Shown here one piece after another: positions 24,746-38,857 of a stretch of 64,000 nucleotides of DNA (the first letter of the stretch is position 1; the number at the start of each line of letters is the position of its first letter). The DNA comes from Albifimbria verrucaria (lineage: Eukaryota > Ascomycota > Sordariomycetes > Hypocreales > Stachybotryaceae). The stretch lies in assembly GCA_020081605.1 (NCBI GenBank), contig JAHREC010000030.1:1178001-1242000 (forward strand), written 5' to 3'. The notes below the pieces were generated by a model, which saw only the letters and a program-made list of their open reading frames with translations, was not told the origin of the DNA and made no database searches. Position numbers and translations under genes: made by a program.

Positions 24746-25649
24746 GAACTCCTATAAGTTAGACAAATATTTGCGACGGTTGTAATATCGCCTTGGACAT
24801 CGGTTTGCTTTGTGGGAATGTCGAAACACGAAGTATGATTCAATTTTGCAAATTACCTTTTTATTTGTCTGCGGAGTTTCGGGGTTGGCTTTTAATATGC
24901 GGCCATCAATATACGGGCAGGGTTATGGCCGATTAGTTGTGTTGGTAAGAAGAATATGCGTCAAATGTACACTGTACGCCAGGCAACCCTCTAAAAATAA
25001 CCTAAGCGGTCTTGTGTTGGTGCATTGCACAAAGATGGCTTACCAGGTACTAGGATTCTAATCAGTCACAAAGATTGATGAATATGCGAATATATCCCTT
25101 GTATCTCTACTGCATTCTGGAAGTTACGTCAGTGTAACGTTTTGCATCTCAATAAATCTCATCTAACCTTACCACTCAACAATTCTCATCTTGGTTGAAC
25201 ATGATAGTGTGCCTTAACACAAGATATGTACAGCCTGACACCACCGGCCAATATTAGCAGAGGTCTGGAATTAAGGGAACATCAGCACCTACGTGTAATC
25301 CACCCCGAAGAGCAGACAGAGTCTCCACTTTATGACGGGTGATAGATTCAACCAGCGTATCATAATGATAGCCAGAATCACCATAGCAAAGTCAATGAGT
25401 GAGTTGGGTGCTTCCTCACCCAAAAATACCGGTTCATCATCGTTGCAAATGCCTCGTATCGAACGGTCAAGATACCTTTGGAAAACCTTACAAATTTGGG
25501 ATTGTAAGATATAAAAGGCAATGGCAAGAACATTTTAATCTCCTGCAGGGCTGTATACATAAAAATTAAAGCCGCAATCAGTACTGGAGATACAATAGTA
25601 AAGGGCCAATACACTAAGCTTGACAGTAAGTGTATGTAGTAAACAACTA
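24746..25649. other. Intergenic, P450 upstream region
   Basis: AT-rich region upstream of the P450. No supported gene. Confidence 0.35.
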
Positions 25650-25942
25650 TGTGACATGTGGAACGATCCCCCATGCAGTTGCCGAGATTATTCCTATTTA
25701 CCATAAATATCTATCCAGCTTCGTTATTTTTGGGAACCCTGAAACTCGCTGTTATGTTAGAAGCCCCGTGTTTCCAGTCTATAATCCGGAGGGCTATAGC
25801 CTTAGCATAGAATATGTAAAGTAGCTGGTGGTATAACCACAAGTAAAAGGTAGTACCCAGGTAGAAGATAGCAATGTCCATTGCGAAGGGTGCTTATATT
25901 GGAGAGATGTTGAAAAAGCAACAAAATTGAAAAAGGGATAAG
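25650..25942 (+). pseudogene. Relic of a carboxylesterase 3' end, related to the gene at 19553-21242
   Basis: The translated pieces YHKYLSSFVIFGNPET, VYNPEGY, LVV, STQVED and CLYWRDVEKATKLKK follow, in the same order, the last 90 residues of the carboxylesterase at 19553-21242. The rest of the gene is not seen nearby. Differences include a stop where the intact gene has Gln (CAG to TAA) and many C-to-T and G-to-A changes. This fits repeat-induced point mutation of a duplicate, or old decay. Not expected to be functional. Confidence 0.8.
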
Positions 25943-26163
25943 CCATTCAGGTGTAAGATAAATATGATCCTAGCTTTCCAATAAGCGTGCATGTTGCAAT
26001 GCAAGCGAGGAAACTAGCATTTTGATGGTACATCAACAGCATAGCAATTTCCTCTCCTCGGCTTAATATTCCACCGGATCCAAAGTTGTGTTCGAAGCTC
26101 AGATCTCCATAACGTCTTTCAAGCAAATGTTGAAAATGCTATCAATCATTAACTGTTATAGAT

Positions 26164-27613
26164 TTATAGAAGGAAAACAGCCGTAATAATGGCTGTCAGA
26201 GCTATGTTCTTGCTCCCAAATGGATGGCCCAGTCTATTCGCGAAACCCTCTTTTCCTTGGCACGAAACGTGTCCGTCGCTGGCCATTTTCTTTTCGAGAG
26301 ACTTGCAGTCGAAGTCGTATCCAACATCTCTGACTGCAAAATAACCATTGATCTTATTTTTCCCTAGTAATGGATCCCTAAGTTCACGGTCAGATTGAAC
26401 CACGTGTGTGCAATAGTAGGGACAGATGGGGGCGTTTACAAGAAATCATCAGCAATGTCAGCCTGAATATCGATAGTATCCACGTCCCCTCTGGCCAATA
26501 CCATGTAGTTTGACTTTTTCCATCTGGTTTTAGAGAAAGACGTAGAGAGTCACTATTCTCGATCGCAAGATTCAGGTTCTTCCAGGTTCGAGCTGTAGGA
26601 TATAGGGTGATAGATTCGAGTCGATCGCAGCTGTAAATAGAGATATTCGTAGCTTCTTCAATGCGTAGACTCAGATTCCTTGCATCGCTCTCATACATTT
26701 CGAAATCCTTAACAATCAAGTGTTCCAAAGCGTCGTCATATTCAAGATATGTACTTGCTTGCAATAGCAAACGGTCAAGTTCGATTGAGTTTGTTTGTGA
26801 ACCACCAAAGACCAACGTCTTATTTATCCCCCTAGCACCAATTCCTGAACTCAGGCCCACTGAAAATTAATCTTCTTAACATTCGGGATATTCGAATCGT
26901 CCAGGATCATCCGTGAATCGTATTCATCGTTGTGCAAGATATTTATGGGATGTTTGAAGAATCCGTCAACTGATTTGATTTGGCCCGCATGTTGGAAACG
27001 AACAAAGAATCCGTTTTCTGATCCTTTACTTGGCCCTTTGATACCATCCAAAAGTAGTGTCTCGAGGTTGGGTGCGTCAAGGACGAATGATGCAACACGT
27101 TCGAGTTCAGTTATATCGATGAATTCAACTCCTCTGCTCCAAAGAAAAATTGCACCGGAGACTGTCTTTAGTTTAGGTAATATCAAGCCTACTACCTCAG
27201 CCGGTGTTGCAAAATCCCATTGACCATGTATCTCTCTCAGAGACGGCATTGAGATGTTCATTGGCTTTGGTCGAGGTTCCTTGTAGCATTCGCTTCTCGT
27301 AACGTAGGCGCATCCATGGTGGAATAAACTACCTCTTAGGACTTCAAGACCGTCAAGGTCAACATTCCCGGGGATGTTTCTCATGATTTCCAGATCGCCC
27401 CCAATCTCACGACACCCATCTCGGACCTGTTGAGCATCGTCTAAGCTCGCTATGGTGACATTGCCACGGCAGTCAATACTCGCAAGGGCGCTTGAACAGG
27501 CGGTTAGCATACAGGCGTACCTCTGATCATCAGCCTTCTAGGAGAAAGGGTAGTTCGTACCTGGAAAATATGCTCAGGAATGCAGCCGCAAGCATTGGCA
27601 CCTTGTAACACAT
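26164..27613 (-). CDS. Ecm33/Sps2-like GPI-anchored cell wall protein
   Basis: The signal peptide is formed across an intron (27491..27560): MCYKVPMLAAAFLSIFSS then ALASIDC. The N-terminal CRGNVTIASLDDAQQVRDGC and GDLEIMRNI match the start of the receptor-L-like repeats of Ecm33/Sps2 proteins, followed by repeated beta-helix turns (FIDITELERVASFVLDAPNL and similar). The C-terminus has Cys-rich PICPYYC, CKSLEKK and a hydrophobic end (NIALTAIITAVFLL) fitting GPI attachment. Three missing bases interrupt the frame near 26856 (CCC), 26486 (CCCC) and 26440. It is expected at the plasma membrane/cell wall, in wall organisation. Family assignment is good; exact role is inferred. Confidence 0.78.
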
Positions 27614-28564
27614 GTTAAAGATTCACGGTCAGTTCAGCGGCTACAAAACATCATTGGGAGGTTAACTTTAATAACAAAGATCGATCCTACACCGGGGCTT
27701 TAAGGTGATTCCCTAAGCTGTTACCAAGCCTAATCAAGCTGCCTTAATGGTGGTCTTCCATTGCTCAGTGGGTCAATGGTCTCGGCAAGCAAGGATATGA
27801 ATCTCAGCCTCTTCACCCCCGTATTTACACTTCATCATTAGTGGAATAGCTGGTGCAACCAACGCAAAGAGCACCGAATCACTAGCGAACTATCGAAATT
27901 TAAGCATGTACTATGCGAAGTTGTGTATAGGCATACATAGAGGTCACTCTGAGCATGAAAATGCCGACTCAACATATTGTAGAATGCCTAAGGTTTAGAC
28001 CATGGTGCACTCGGTAGGCCTGCTGCCATCAGGCCTGTAGCGAGATGGGTCTCTACTGGGGTAGTTTGAGGCTGAAAAGACAGGTCACGTTCGCTTCAGA
28101 TCACAATGCTACACTGCCTGATTACCAAAACCTCGCTCTCTTCATTTCAAGGAACATGAGTGGACTGTGATGCGGTGGAGGTCTTGGCGTAATCTTACTT
28201 ACGCATAAAGGAAGGCCCTGTCAACACTCAACTACTGGGAGTTGACGCTGGTTTACTGGACCCATTATCCTTTTTAAAAGCCTATTCGCCCGAAACCCTT
28301 GCATCTTGAGCGCATTGCCTATCAGGTGGGCTTTAGCTTTAGGCCGTGAATGGATTCAACGTAACAGACCGAGGCCGTCTTTACAAACCCGAAACCGTTG
28401 GGTATATCGGTATAAATAACGGAGAAACAGATTTTGGCCGCCCATCACAAGCAAGTATATGCGCTGTTATATGCTTCAAGCGAGTTTTGAAATAAATTAT
28501 TTGAGATTCTCTAATCTTGCATATCTACAGTCCCTTAGGCTTCGTCGCTCTATCGACGTCAGAC
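27614..28564. other. Intergenic between Ecm33-like gene and subtilisin
   Basis: Promoter of the Ecm33-like gene and 3' flank of the protease. No further gene seen. Confidence 0.4.
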
Positions 28565-29923
<1,359 letters not shown>

Positions 29924-32900
29924 CTTGATTGAGAAGAATCCGAAGATTGAACTTGAGATCTTGCTGGAGGTTGAGCCGGTGATGTTGAGTATGAGGATGA
30001 GGGTGAGGATGAGGGTGAAGAAGTCGGCCTAGTGAGGGCATCCAGTCCTCTTTATGTACTTGACACCATCACGCTCGAAGTAGACTTGAATGCTTTTCCG
30101 AGAGTCGACGCCATTGCCGGCGATGGCGATATGCGAGCTGTCCTGCAACGGCAGTTGGTATCATCAGTTACCCTTCCCTCTCCAGGTCAGCGTCGCATCC
30201 AACGTCCTCATGCTCACGATAGGCCACCGTGGGCCTACATTTAACCCCTCCAATCATACACCTTCTACATCCGGGCTCTCCCAGCACAAGCGTTACATTG
30301 GAGGAAACCCTTGGATCCATTTCGTTCACACTTTTCGTCTGAACCAGAAGGCGAAGGGCGATGGCTGAGCAATGCCCAAGAAAGTCTGTGCTTGCGTTAG
30401 TAACAAACTACCTCAGTAGCAGACATGTGCACACACTCAGGCTCATGTTCGTGGGGACCATGGCATCATCCCACCCATGACAGTGATAAGGTAGGCCGCA
30501 GATCCTTGCTCAAGGGGCAGCTCCACCCTTTCAGAGGACCCTGAAGTCTGTGCTTAACAATCATAGCCAGTCATTGGGCCAACTAAATATGGGTGACTCG
30601 TTATCAACCCTCTATCTCAAGAGATCGGGTACAGCCGATAGTCAAGTCTGGGCACAGTCAGGGTAGGATTCGGATTCTCCTCAGGGATGATGATCAGGAC
30701 TTCTGCATGTCACCCGGCAGACTCCGCCATCGGCTGTCGCGTGCCTTGGCCAAGAAGTCCATTGCTCCCTACCAGTGCTGCATTGCTCAGCGCCTGCATA
30801 CAACCCAGATGCATGCTACCCTCCTTAACCATGTTTGCTAACGACAAGATGTAATAACTGACCTCTTAATATCCCTCTTCAGTGGTCCTCAGTCTTTGCA
30901 AAAGACCCTTCGTCTTGGCCTAGGCCGACCGTGCCGCTTGACCTTCCGCATTCGTGGCGTGGGTTGTTTCACTGCCACCTCTAAAGGGCGCTTAGAGGTG
31001 TCATCGGGTCAGCCGCAGTATGTAACCTTGAAGGACAAAGGGAACAACTGTAGCCGAGCTCTCATTCGAAGATGTGACATGATCATTGTCTTGCTTTTCG
31101 CCCTTGTCGCGAGCGCGCCTACGGTAACACCAGACACATCTACTTTCGTATTCCGTCAAGAAAGGGGTACAGGGTAAGCTCACTGCGTCAACATTGTGAG
31201 ATGGTTTGACGAAATATCAGACTGGAGTCTAGGCTACATCAGATGGAAATTGTATAATGTGCAATTAAATAAGACTGAGTGTGCTCTCTAAGCTCTCTGA
31301 GTTATTAAGAGAATCACTTCTGATAATGACCGGCTGTTAAGACTTCCAGAGCAACAATAAATCAAGATCCAACCAATGCAACACCACGAACTATGTGTGT
31401 TCCGATAATCTTTGCTTGGCCACGATCGACGCTATTATGACTTGGCATGAGATGGTTGAAAAGATAAAAACACAACCCTGTAATGCTATACCCTCTTTTC
31501 TCGTGACAACTCTATCTCCGAGGCCACACGCTAAACTTGCTCGTTTCACTCTACCTACTGAATGCGGTTTGAGACAGGGGTAGATGCGAGAGATGAATGG
31601 TATCTAAATAAACAAGTGCTCCGCCTTTAGTTGTCGAAGGATGAAGGCAATTGCCCATTCTAGGAAGCTAACAATCTCTTGGCGGCCAGCGCGACGCGTC
31701 TCTGTCAGCGCAGTAGCCATGAAACCGAGGCCGGCCTGACCGTGCGTCATGGCGTCTACAGCGCTTCAGTTGCTTCTATTGCGGTTATAATTGCGTGATG
31801 GAAGATTCGTGTGAGTTGCCTTGCAGCTGTCACTGGGCGGGTGCACCGCTGCACGTCTTGTTCCTGCGTCAACGCATGAATGATGCAATTTAAGCATGGC
31901 TTTCCTTATCTTTTGCTAGATAACTTTGCTGCAGCCCTTTGACGTGGATGTATATCCTATAGGTATTTAATATGGGACATACGCGCTGAAAAAAATGCGC
32001 GTTCTATCCAGATAATCTTCGAACCAAAGACAATCCTTTATTGACTATCGTTACAATAACAGTCCTATTTTGCAGGACAGTGCTAAGAAGCGCTGAGCTA
32101 GACTTATTTAGCATTTTATGCTTAAATCTACCCTTAGACTAAGCTCGGTGCCTGAATCTCACCTGGAATATGAACCAAGCCTTTCTGGTGACTGATTAGT
32201 GAAGCACACAGCCCAAGAAGTTGATGAGAGGATTTGATCTTTTTGTTTAGCAAAACTTCCTTACACACTCGCATATGCTTAGTTTACTTACCGACACGTA
32301 CTAAAGGCATGTCGGAGTCTTTGCCTGTAAATAATGAATACTGAAAAAGATCGATTATTTGCTCTGTTTAGAACCTACCACGAGCACATCAGAAGTGTAC
32401 TTGATTCCGTGCACACCTAAAAAACAATAGGGCCGAACAAAGAATGAGATTAAATTCCAGAACTAGGTGAGATTCAGCAGGAGAAACCATGCAATGATTG
32501 CCACATGTCCGGTTTCCTACCCAAATGTTTTCTAATATCTGACAAACAAGTGGTGGGTAATTCATGAGTCGATGGGTCTGTGACAACGAGGAGCCGGGAG
32601 CCACCCTGCTGTTCTAGTCCTTTACTTTGCTTCAAAAGAGAGTTCTATTTTTGGTGCCTTATAGAGCCAGGTTGTCAGCGCCAGTTGCAGGACTGTAGCT
32701 CTTGCTGGCTTGGTTAAGCACCTCATCCTGGGTTCTGGTGGCGCCTCAACAGGAACCGATGCCGTTTTATGCCAGTTGATCGATAAATCTTTCACCGTAA
32801 GCCTTTTCCGCGAAGTATGCGCATTTCTGGTTAAGAGGGTTCAATTAGAATAGGATTAGCTTGTGAAGACTTTATTTATGTAGCATACGGCTGAGAAGGA

Positions 32901-33270
32901 GTGTGAGAGCATAGTCTAGGGTTGATAAGGTCAACCAAAGCAATCGGGAGCAAAATCTAACACGCCAACGACAAAAGGTTGATGTATGTGAACTTCGCAA
33001 GAATATGTTCTGGAAGAATTGAAGTGACAATAAACGAATGGCAGCAATGCTGATAGGTGTGGTGGACTGGACTTTGATAATCTTCACATGGTGAAGGCCT
33101 AGTGACATGGGTCACGTCAGATTGGCTTATCCCCACCCGGCTGTATGCATGGTTGCCTAGACGAGAATTAATGTTTCCGAGCTTGCATTTTGCATCCATT
33201 CCTTTCGATTTCAGTTGACGTCTTAATCCTGCCAGTCACAAAACACTTTCAGCACCGTCCGTGGATTGAT
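29924..33270. other. Gene-poor stretch (3.3 kb)
   Basis: It begins with the protease promoter and ends with the HET gene promoter. Frames of 60-100 codons occur but none shows a motif, signal peptide or splice-supported extension. Confidence 0.4.
29990..30021. repeat. Short purine repeat (GAGGATGAGGGT) in the protease 5' leader
   Basis: Imperfect repeats of GAGGATGAGGGT, pyrimidine-rich on the coding strand, lie 70-100 bp upstream of the protease start. CT-rich leaders are common in fungal promoters. Confidence 0.6.
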
Positions 33271-35104
33271 ATGACTTCTTCAAAGGGCCTGACGAGCCCC
33301 ACAGCAGAGCTCAGTCAAGAGCAAGTCGATATATACAAGCCGTTAGCAACTGATGAGATACGTTTGGTGAGATTACAGCCTGGCCGGAGCGATGATGTCG
33401 TCTCCTGTGAGCTCCAACATTGGTCTTTGGACCAGTGCCCCCTATTATGCGATATCTTACGCTTGGGGAAAGCTGTCCGAGAGCAACAAGATCATGATCA
33501 ATGGGACCGAGCGTGACATTGGAGTTGGTCTTCACAAAGCCCTTGTATTATTTCGACAAACTTTGAGTGACTTCGATCTAGACTCCGCTCCTACTTTTGC
33601 AAACAAGACATTCGAAAGCTTTTGGATCTGGGCGGACTCCTTGTGTCTCAACCAATCCAATGAAAAGGAGAAGGAAACCCAAATTCCAAGAATGGGGAGA
33701 TTTTCGGAAGAGCAGAACATGTGATCGCCTGGCTCGGAGAAAACAAGAAAGACGAAGAGGAGGGTGTCCAGCTATTGATGAAGCTCTGCCTTCTGGAGGC
33801 CCCGCAGTTGAAGAGCCTTGGGAAGATGAGCTCTACCAAAACGAGCTTTACAAAGAGATAGCAGATGATATGGAGAAGTTTGTTCAGACATTATTCGAGC
33901 TATTACTGCGTCCCTTTTTCTCCCGTATTTGGATCATTCAAGAGATGTAAGTCGGAACGAAGAGGGGCTATACTTCGTGAATTGACATAACTAGGTCGCT
34001 AGGAAGACGCGATCCTATCCTACTAGCTGGCAAGTACTGGTTTACACTCTCGTCTCTCAGTCGAATCTGGAAATTTGGTCTGAGATGGGGTCGAGGCGCC
34101 CAGTACAATGTGGTGTTCACTTCATTCCATTATCATGTCAACACATTTCTGGACCTAAGAAATCTGCACCAAACTGATCTTGGAATTCCCAATGAGGAAA
34201 ATGATGAAGAAACTATAGGATGGCGTCTCAACCGGTATCTGAGGCCAGTAGGCGAAGCTTTCGAGTCAAGCTGGCCACATGACCAACTCTATGGACTCCT
34301 GGGTATTGCAGGGGTCCGTGAGCTTCAGAGTGTCTCAAACCCAACTATAGCCGACCATACGGAGAAGTATACAGAGACTATACGAGGGTTTGCCTTGAGT
34401 ACTGCGGAGACTTGTCCTTGCTGGATCGACTTGACAGTTCCGTTACGGGTGTGCCGTCATGGGTGCCTGATTACCGCATACATTCGTGGACACGCACACA
34501 TGATGATTGGGATGGGCTTGAGTTTCTTCCTGGGGATAAACTTCGCGTACATGGAATCATATTGGAAAGCTGCCTGGATGGCTGGTCACCCAAGATTCAC
34601 CTTGAGGAAAAAGATCAGGAAGCAAGATTGAAGGCTAAAATTAAGTCTCTACATGCTCTCTTTACGGCAGCTTATGAAGCCGGCAACAGACCACTAGAAG
34701 AGATCGTCCGGTCTTATATCAACATTGCGTATTGGCTGCAGGGAATGCTCGATGACTTCACTACCGTACAAGATTCATTGCTGCGATCCCTGGTGGCTGG
34801 TGAATATATTCAGCCTGACAGCTGGAACGGTGCATCAGCCGGCGTAAGGTTCTGCCTAAATTACCCAGTCATAGCGACAAACAAAGGTGCGGTACATAAG
34901 GTGATTCGACAAGACGTAACACCAAAAGCTGGGGATGTTGTATGCGCCCTCCAGGGTGCTTGTACACCAGTTCTTCTACGGCGAGGATTGGATAATGAAT
35001 ATACGTTCTTAGGAATGGTTCAAATGTGGGACGGCGAGGCTGTTGTTAGATTCACAAAGGAATATTTTGAAGGAAAAGAACTCCAATCATTTGAGCTTAT
35101 CTAG
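33271..35104 (+). CDS. HET-domain (heterokaryon incompatibility) protein
   Basis: The HET domain is recognised by YYAISYAWG, the basic-acidic stretch IWADSLCLNQSN, a QIPRMG...AEHVIAWLG block and IIQEM. The downstream half contains DQLYGLLGIAG, WVPDY and a C-terminal LLRRG...TFLGMVQMWDGEAV. This is the usual layout of fungal HET proteins of about 600 residues. Intron 33947..33994. Frame breaks: an extra C in CCCCC 33438-33442, a missing G at 33694-33697, a missing C at 33800-33803 and a missing T near 34412. HET proteins trigger cell death on non-self recognition; the partner here is unknown. The start is the ATG of MTSSKGLTS. Confidence 0.85.
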
Positions 35105-35535
35105 AAACCTGAATTGAATCAGTGGAACAAATGACTGAGTAACCTAAGGAAAACCACATGCTTCCGTACAAGTATAATCGCGGCCGTTGCTTATGTGAGC
35201 TGATCCTTGCCGTCACTCATTCTGAAGCTTCCAAAGCCGAGGTGCTACAGAGCTACGGGGAAGATGGGGAAGATAGAGAAGATTTTTGGGGGCTGGGCTA
35301 GGTCTTCTACTGCACTGACAGCCTCTGTTAAGCATCATCTGATTAGCAAGGAGTGTAGGAATCAGGCAGAGGCATTATTATCTCCTCAGAGCTATATGAG
35401 CTAGCTCTCATCCCTTGACAAAACAATACACTGTTACAAGTAGAAAATAAGCACGAGAATAGCCTATATCGCCATGATCAAAATATTTTTAATCTATCTT
35501 TAACACAGCAGAATTCCACCGGGCTAAGAACTGGT
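35105..35535. other. Intergenic, convergent gap
   Basis: A plus frame (35207-35404) has no recognisable motif and is not called. Confidence 0.35.
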
Positions 35536-37349
35536 CTAGTTGACGCCTAAGGGAGACCATGGACCATCTCTCCACGTGGCTGATGCAATAGCCTTGGTAT
35601 GGGGGCAATCGAAGAAAGGTTTGCAGTCTGGTTCGCACACAAAGTCCTCTGGGGAGTTTCGCCATGTTCCAAGTACTTGTTGATGTAATTGTCCCGACAT
35701 TGGCCTGCTGTTCCCACGGTACCGTGTCCCACGTTTGCTTGAACAAGTAAGCCAGACCCTGGGTGGCCTTCTCTAGCTGCTTTGGCCATTCGAAGTGGTG
35801 TTACGGGGTCAATGGTACTCGAGACGAAGAGTATTGGTGCTGCAGGCTTCCCTTTCACCAAAGATGGATCAGCTTCGGGCGTCACCCACGGCCCGGTGAA
35901 CCGGTATTTGGGCCGGATACGCCAACCCTTGCATGCCAGCCGAATCTTAGACCAATATGTAGCAAACTCAGGAGAGTCGTGTCGGAGGTTCTCCCAGTGT
36001 GCCTGAAACTGTGACACTGTGAGGTTTGTCTGAGGCTCGCCGTCACCGCAGGCAATCGCAGCCTGCGCATCCGTGCTCCAAGTATACGTGTCCAGCTTCG
36101 GATCAACGGGGCAGCTGAACGTCCGACCAGGCATGTCGAGGCCTTCGTAAAGTTTCGTATAGTTGCCCTGCATAGCGGCTGCAATGGCCTCAGAAATTTC
36201 AGGGAAACGTTTCTCGGGAGAGTACAACGATTGGAAAATGGTATCGATGATGTCTTGCTTAGTGATGGTAACAATTCTGTTACCATCAACATAGGGACTG
36301 GAGATGCATCCAGATCATTCATGAATGATGTGACACGATCGCGGATATCATCTGGGCCCTCATCAGCGCTGTGAAAAAGGTCACAGCGGGAGCCAGCTTC
36401 ATAGCACACCTCCCATAGGTACTCATATGCTTTTTGGACATCAACCAAATTGCCGGACCATGTCTAGATGAAAAGTTAGTGATTGAAGTTGTCAATGTTT
36501 TGAATGGGTACTCACAGCATTGGCGTAGTCATACACATCTTCTACCGCCTCAAGTATAATGCGTCCAACGCGGCCGGGAAACATGGACGCAAAGTATCTG
36601 CCAAGCACTGTGCCGTATGAAAGCCCCCAGTATTGAATTCTGGGAGTATCGTCTTTTCCAGAACGTAGCTCAATTCTTGGAGTTGAACCTGCTTGTTCCA
36701 GAGCCGTGTTGCCCTGTCTAGCCTCATGAAGCTTATCCACAATCTCGACCATATCACGAGCTACACTGCTTGTCGACATAAAACCACGAATACTTTCACT
36801 GTCGTCGCAAAGGCTTCCGAATCCATCAGACCTGGAGAAAAGCGTCTTCACGTTATCGATGCTGGCCCCAGGGTCGCCTATCACGCGGGACTGGAGTTGG
36901 TAAGATGAGCGAGCGAACTCGTCGCGAAAGCAGTCAGCAGACGGCGTGGTGAAGCCCACACCACGAGGATCAAATGAGAGTATCTCAAATTTCTTGGAGC
37001 CGTCCGCTATGCCTTGTAGGACCTCGCCTAAACGAAGCACAAAATTGACTCCGGATCCGCTAGGTCCGCCGGGGTTGGTGATAATGGTGCCTCCAAAATC
37101 CGGGTCGCTTTCGTCCACGGTCGCTGGACGAGCAATAATAGCCAATGTGACCTGTTTAGGATTGCTTGTATCAAGCCAGTCTAGCGGAACTTGGAGCTTG
37201 GCGCATTTATGACCGTCATAACAATTGGTGTAGTTGAGACGTGTGGAAGGCTCAACACTAGACCAGTCGAAGTCATGAAGGTCAGCCGCGTTAACGCCTG
37301 TCCACATAGCCAAGGAGGCCAGGAGCCCCGAGAACTCAACCTTCTTCAT
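35536..37349 (-). CDS. Secreted TAP-like serine peptidase (alpha/beta hydrolase with C-terminal TAP domain)
   Basis: The protein has a signal peptide (FSGLLASLAMWTGVNA), then DHKCAKLQVPLDW-type N-terminal strands (seen as CAKLQVPLDWLD), oxyanion ITNPGGPSGSG, FDPRGVGFT, nucleophile WGLSYGTVLG, acid in VSSTIDPVTP and His in ANVGHGTVG. It ends with a Cys-rich VCEPDCKPFFDCP. This is the tripeptidyl-aminopeptidase-like family found in Streptomyces and fungi. Intron 36464..36515. Two missing bases, at GGG 36294-36296 (CCC coding) and near AAA 35641, shift the frame; the second restores the expected Cys-rich C-terminus with a stop at 35536-35538. It probably releases short N-terminal peptides outside the cell; exact specificity is unknown. 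Confidence 0.85.
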
Positions 37350-38486
37350 AATGCTGGCTTTGCCAAATGGTACTGATTGAGGAGAAAACGAAACACCTAG
37401 GAAGGAGTTCGCAAACAGAGATTCTCCTTGCGCGTGCCTGTGGGGTCAACGGAGGGATGCTGACATGGCAAGGGTGCCTGAACGACAGATTTCACCAGTA
37501 GAACAGGCCTATCCGGCTACTGGACCCATGCTATTACCGGCCGATGGTCGCAAACAATTACGGCAAACACGGCAACCAACTGACTGGCGCCAAACGTAAT
37601 TTTAAGACGATAAGAAACGGGCCAAAAACCGGAGACATCAAGACATGTGATGTATTAATGGGGAAGACCTTTGAAGGTCAAGCATTCAGGAACCATGCAC
37701 TGGAGGCACGCACAAGCGTCGTAGAAGCTTCCTAAATGCTAACGAAATGGGTGTTAAACCACACCGACATTACATCATTAGTGTATTAAGAAAAGCGAAC
37801 TTTTCAGTTGATATTTACAAAACATCAAAGGAACGCATCATAGCTGGGGCCGATAGCTGAGACATGCTATCCTATCTCATTTTATATCTTACTCACTCGA
37901 GACTCCAGAACAACATCCTACATGATTAGACGATACAATATTGGTTCTTGATCAAATTCCATTTCCCAAGAAATCACAAGTCGCAATAGCGTCATGCCTA
38001 TTCTGCGGCAGTAAAGGGCCGATGTTTCCGCGGGCTAGATTCGAAAGACATACTATGTTTGCGGTCCTTTGACCTTGATGATGAACAAGGATAAAATTAA
38101 CCCCTTACCAAGAGAATACAGACCACAGGCAGATTGAGCCTGGGATAGAAGCAATATGCACAGCCCAGCCTGCTTCATCACCAAGGCAGACAACCAACGC
38201 AATGTAGTAAAGGTGGGGACATGCAAGCCTTCAGCCTTTGCGTGACTGGTGAATTGATGGGTGCTGCTAGGCTGACAGTCGGCGCTAAATAATGGGGATG
38301 GAAATCTCACTACAAGGCGGGGAAGCAATTGTAGGAATATCTTTACTTGCAACTAAATCAGCAAATCCATTCTGTCGTCTTTATTTTACCCCTTTTCCTT
38401 TTCTTCCCACGAGCTAGACCAACACTCGAAAAGTAACAGGCTAGACCACCATAAATCACAGCTGAGAACAGGATTATCACACCATA
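37350..38486. other. Intergenic, divergent promoter region
   Basis: Divergent space between the TAP-like peptidase and the small tail-domain protein. No supported gene. Confidence 0.4.
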
Positions 38487-38840
38487 ATGGAGGCCCAGCT
38501 CGAACCCCCATCGCCCGATATCACAGATCCCAACGCTCGTCCAACCCATCATCTAGAAGACGTCAAAGTCGGGGATCTTGGAGTCCAGTTGTTAGTGTCA
38601 ACCAAGGATCATCTATACAACGCCAAGAGAGTCGAAGCAGGAGAGCAGTCATGGCAAGTGATTGGGAGCTGGGAGGAAGGTTCAGTTCATGAGCTTGGCA
38701 AGATTCTGGGTCAGCGGGAGGCCAACGTGAACAGGAACTCTGAGAGTTCAGGTCGTTTCGGATCGACGTATGGAAGTGGGCAAGCACTTGGATCTAGCGA
38801 CGGCGGCAGAAGACGACATATCGTGGTTCGACAAGATTAA
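38487..38840 (+). CDS. Small protein repeating the C-terminal tail of the adjacent helo-like protein
   Basis: 117 residues in a single exon, with no signal peptide. The core HHLEDVKVGDLGVQLLVSTK, followed by A-K-R-V-E-A-G, WQVIGSW and HELGKILGQ, aligns with HVLEDIKVGDASSQLCVSSL, RGATAGNGS, IQVFGSM and LGDILRALSQ in the tail of the minus-strand gene 18 bp away. The two genes are convergent. The N-terminal helical domain is absent, so this is a stand-alone tail module. Such tails recur in fungal proteins with PigL_N-type domains (known to me as a pattern); function is unknown. The reading frame is intact. Confidence 0.6.
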   Translation: MEAQLEPPSPDITDPNARPTHHLEDVKVGDLGVQLLVSTKDHLYNAKRVEAGEQSWQVIGSWEEGSVHELGKILGQREANVNRNSESSGRFGSTYGSGQALGSSDGGRRRHIVVRQD

Positions 38841-38857
38841 GAATAAATCGCGAAAAG

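Noticed and set aside
35207..35404. 65-codon plus frame suspected as a transposon fragment
   Set aside because: No transposase motif, no terminal repeats and no matching flanks could be seen.
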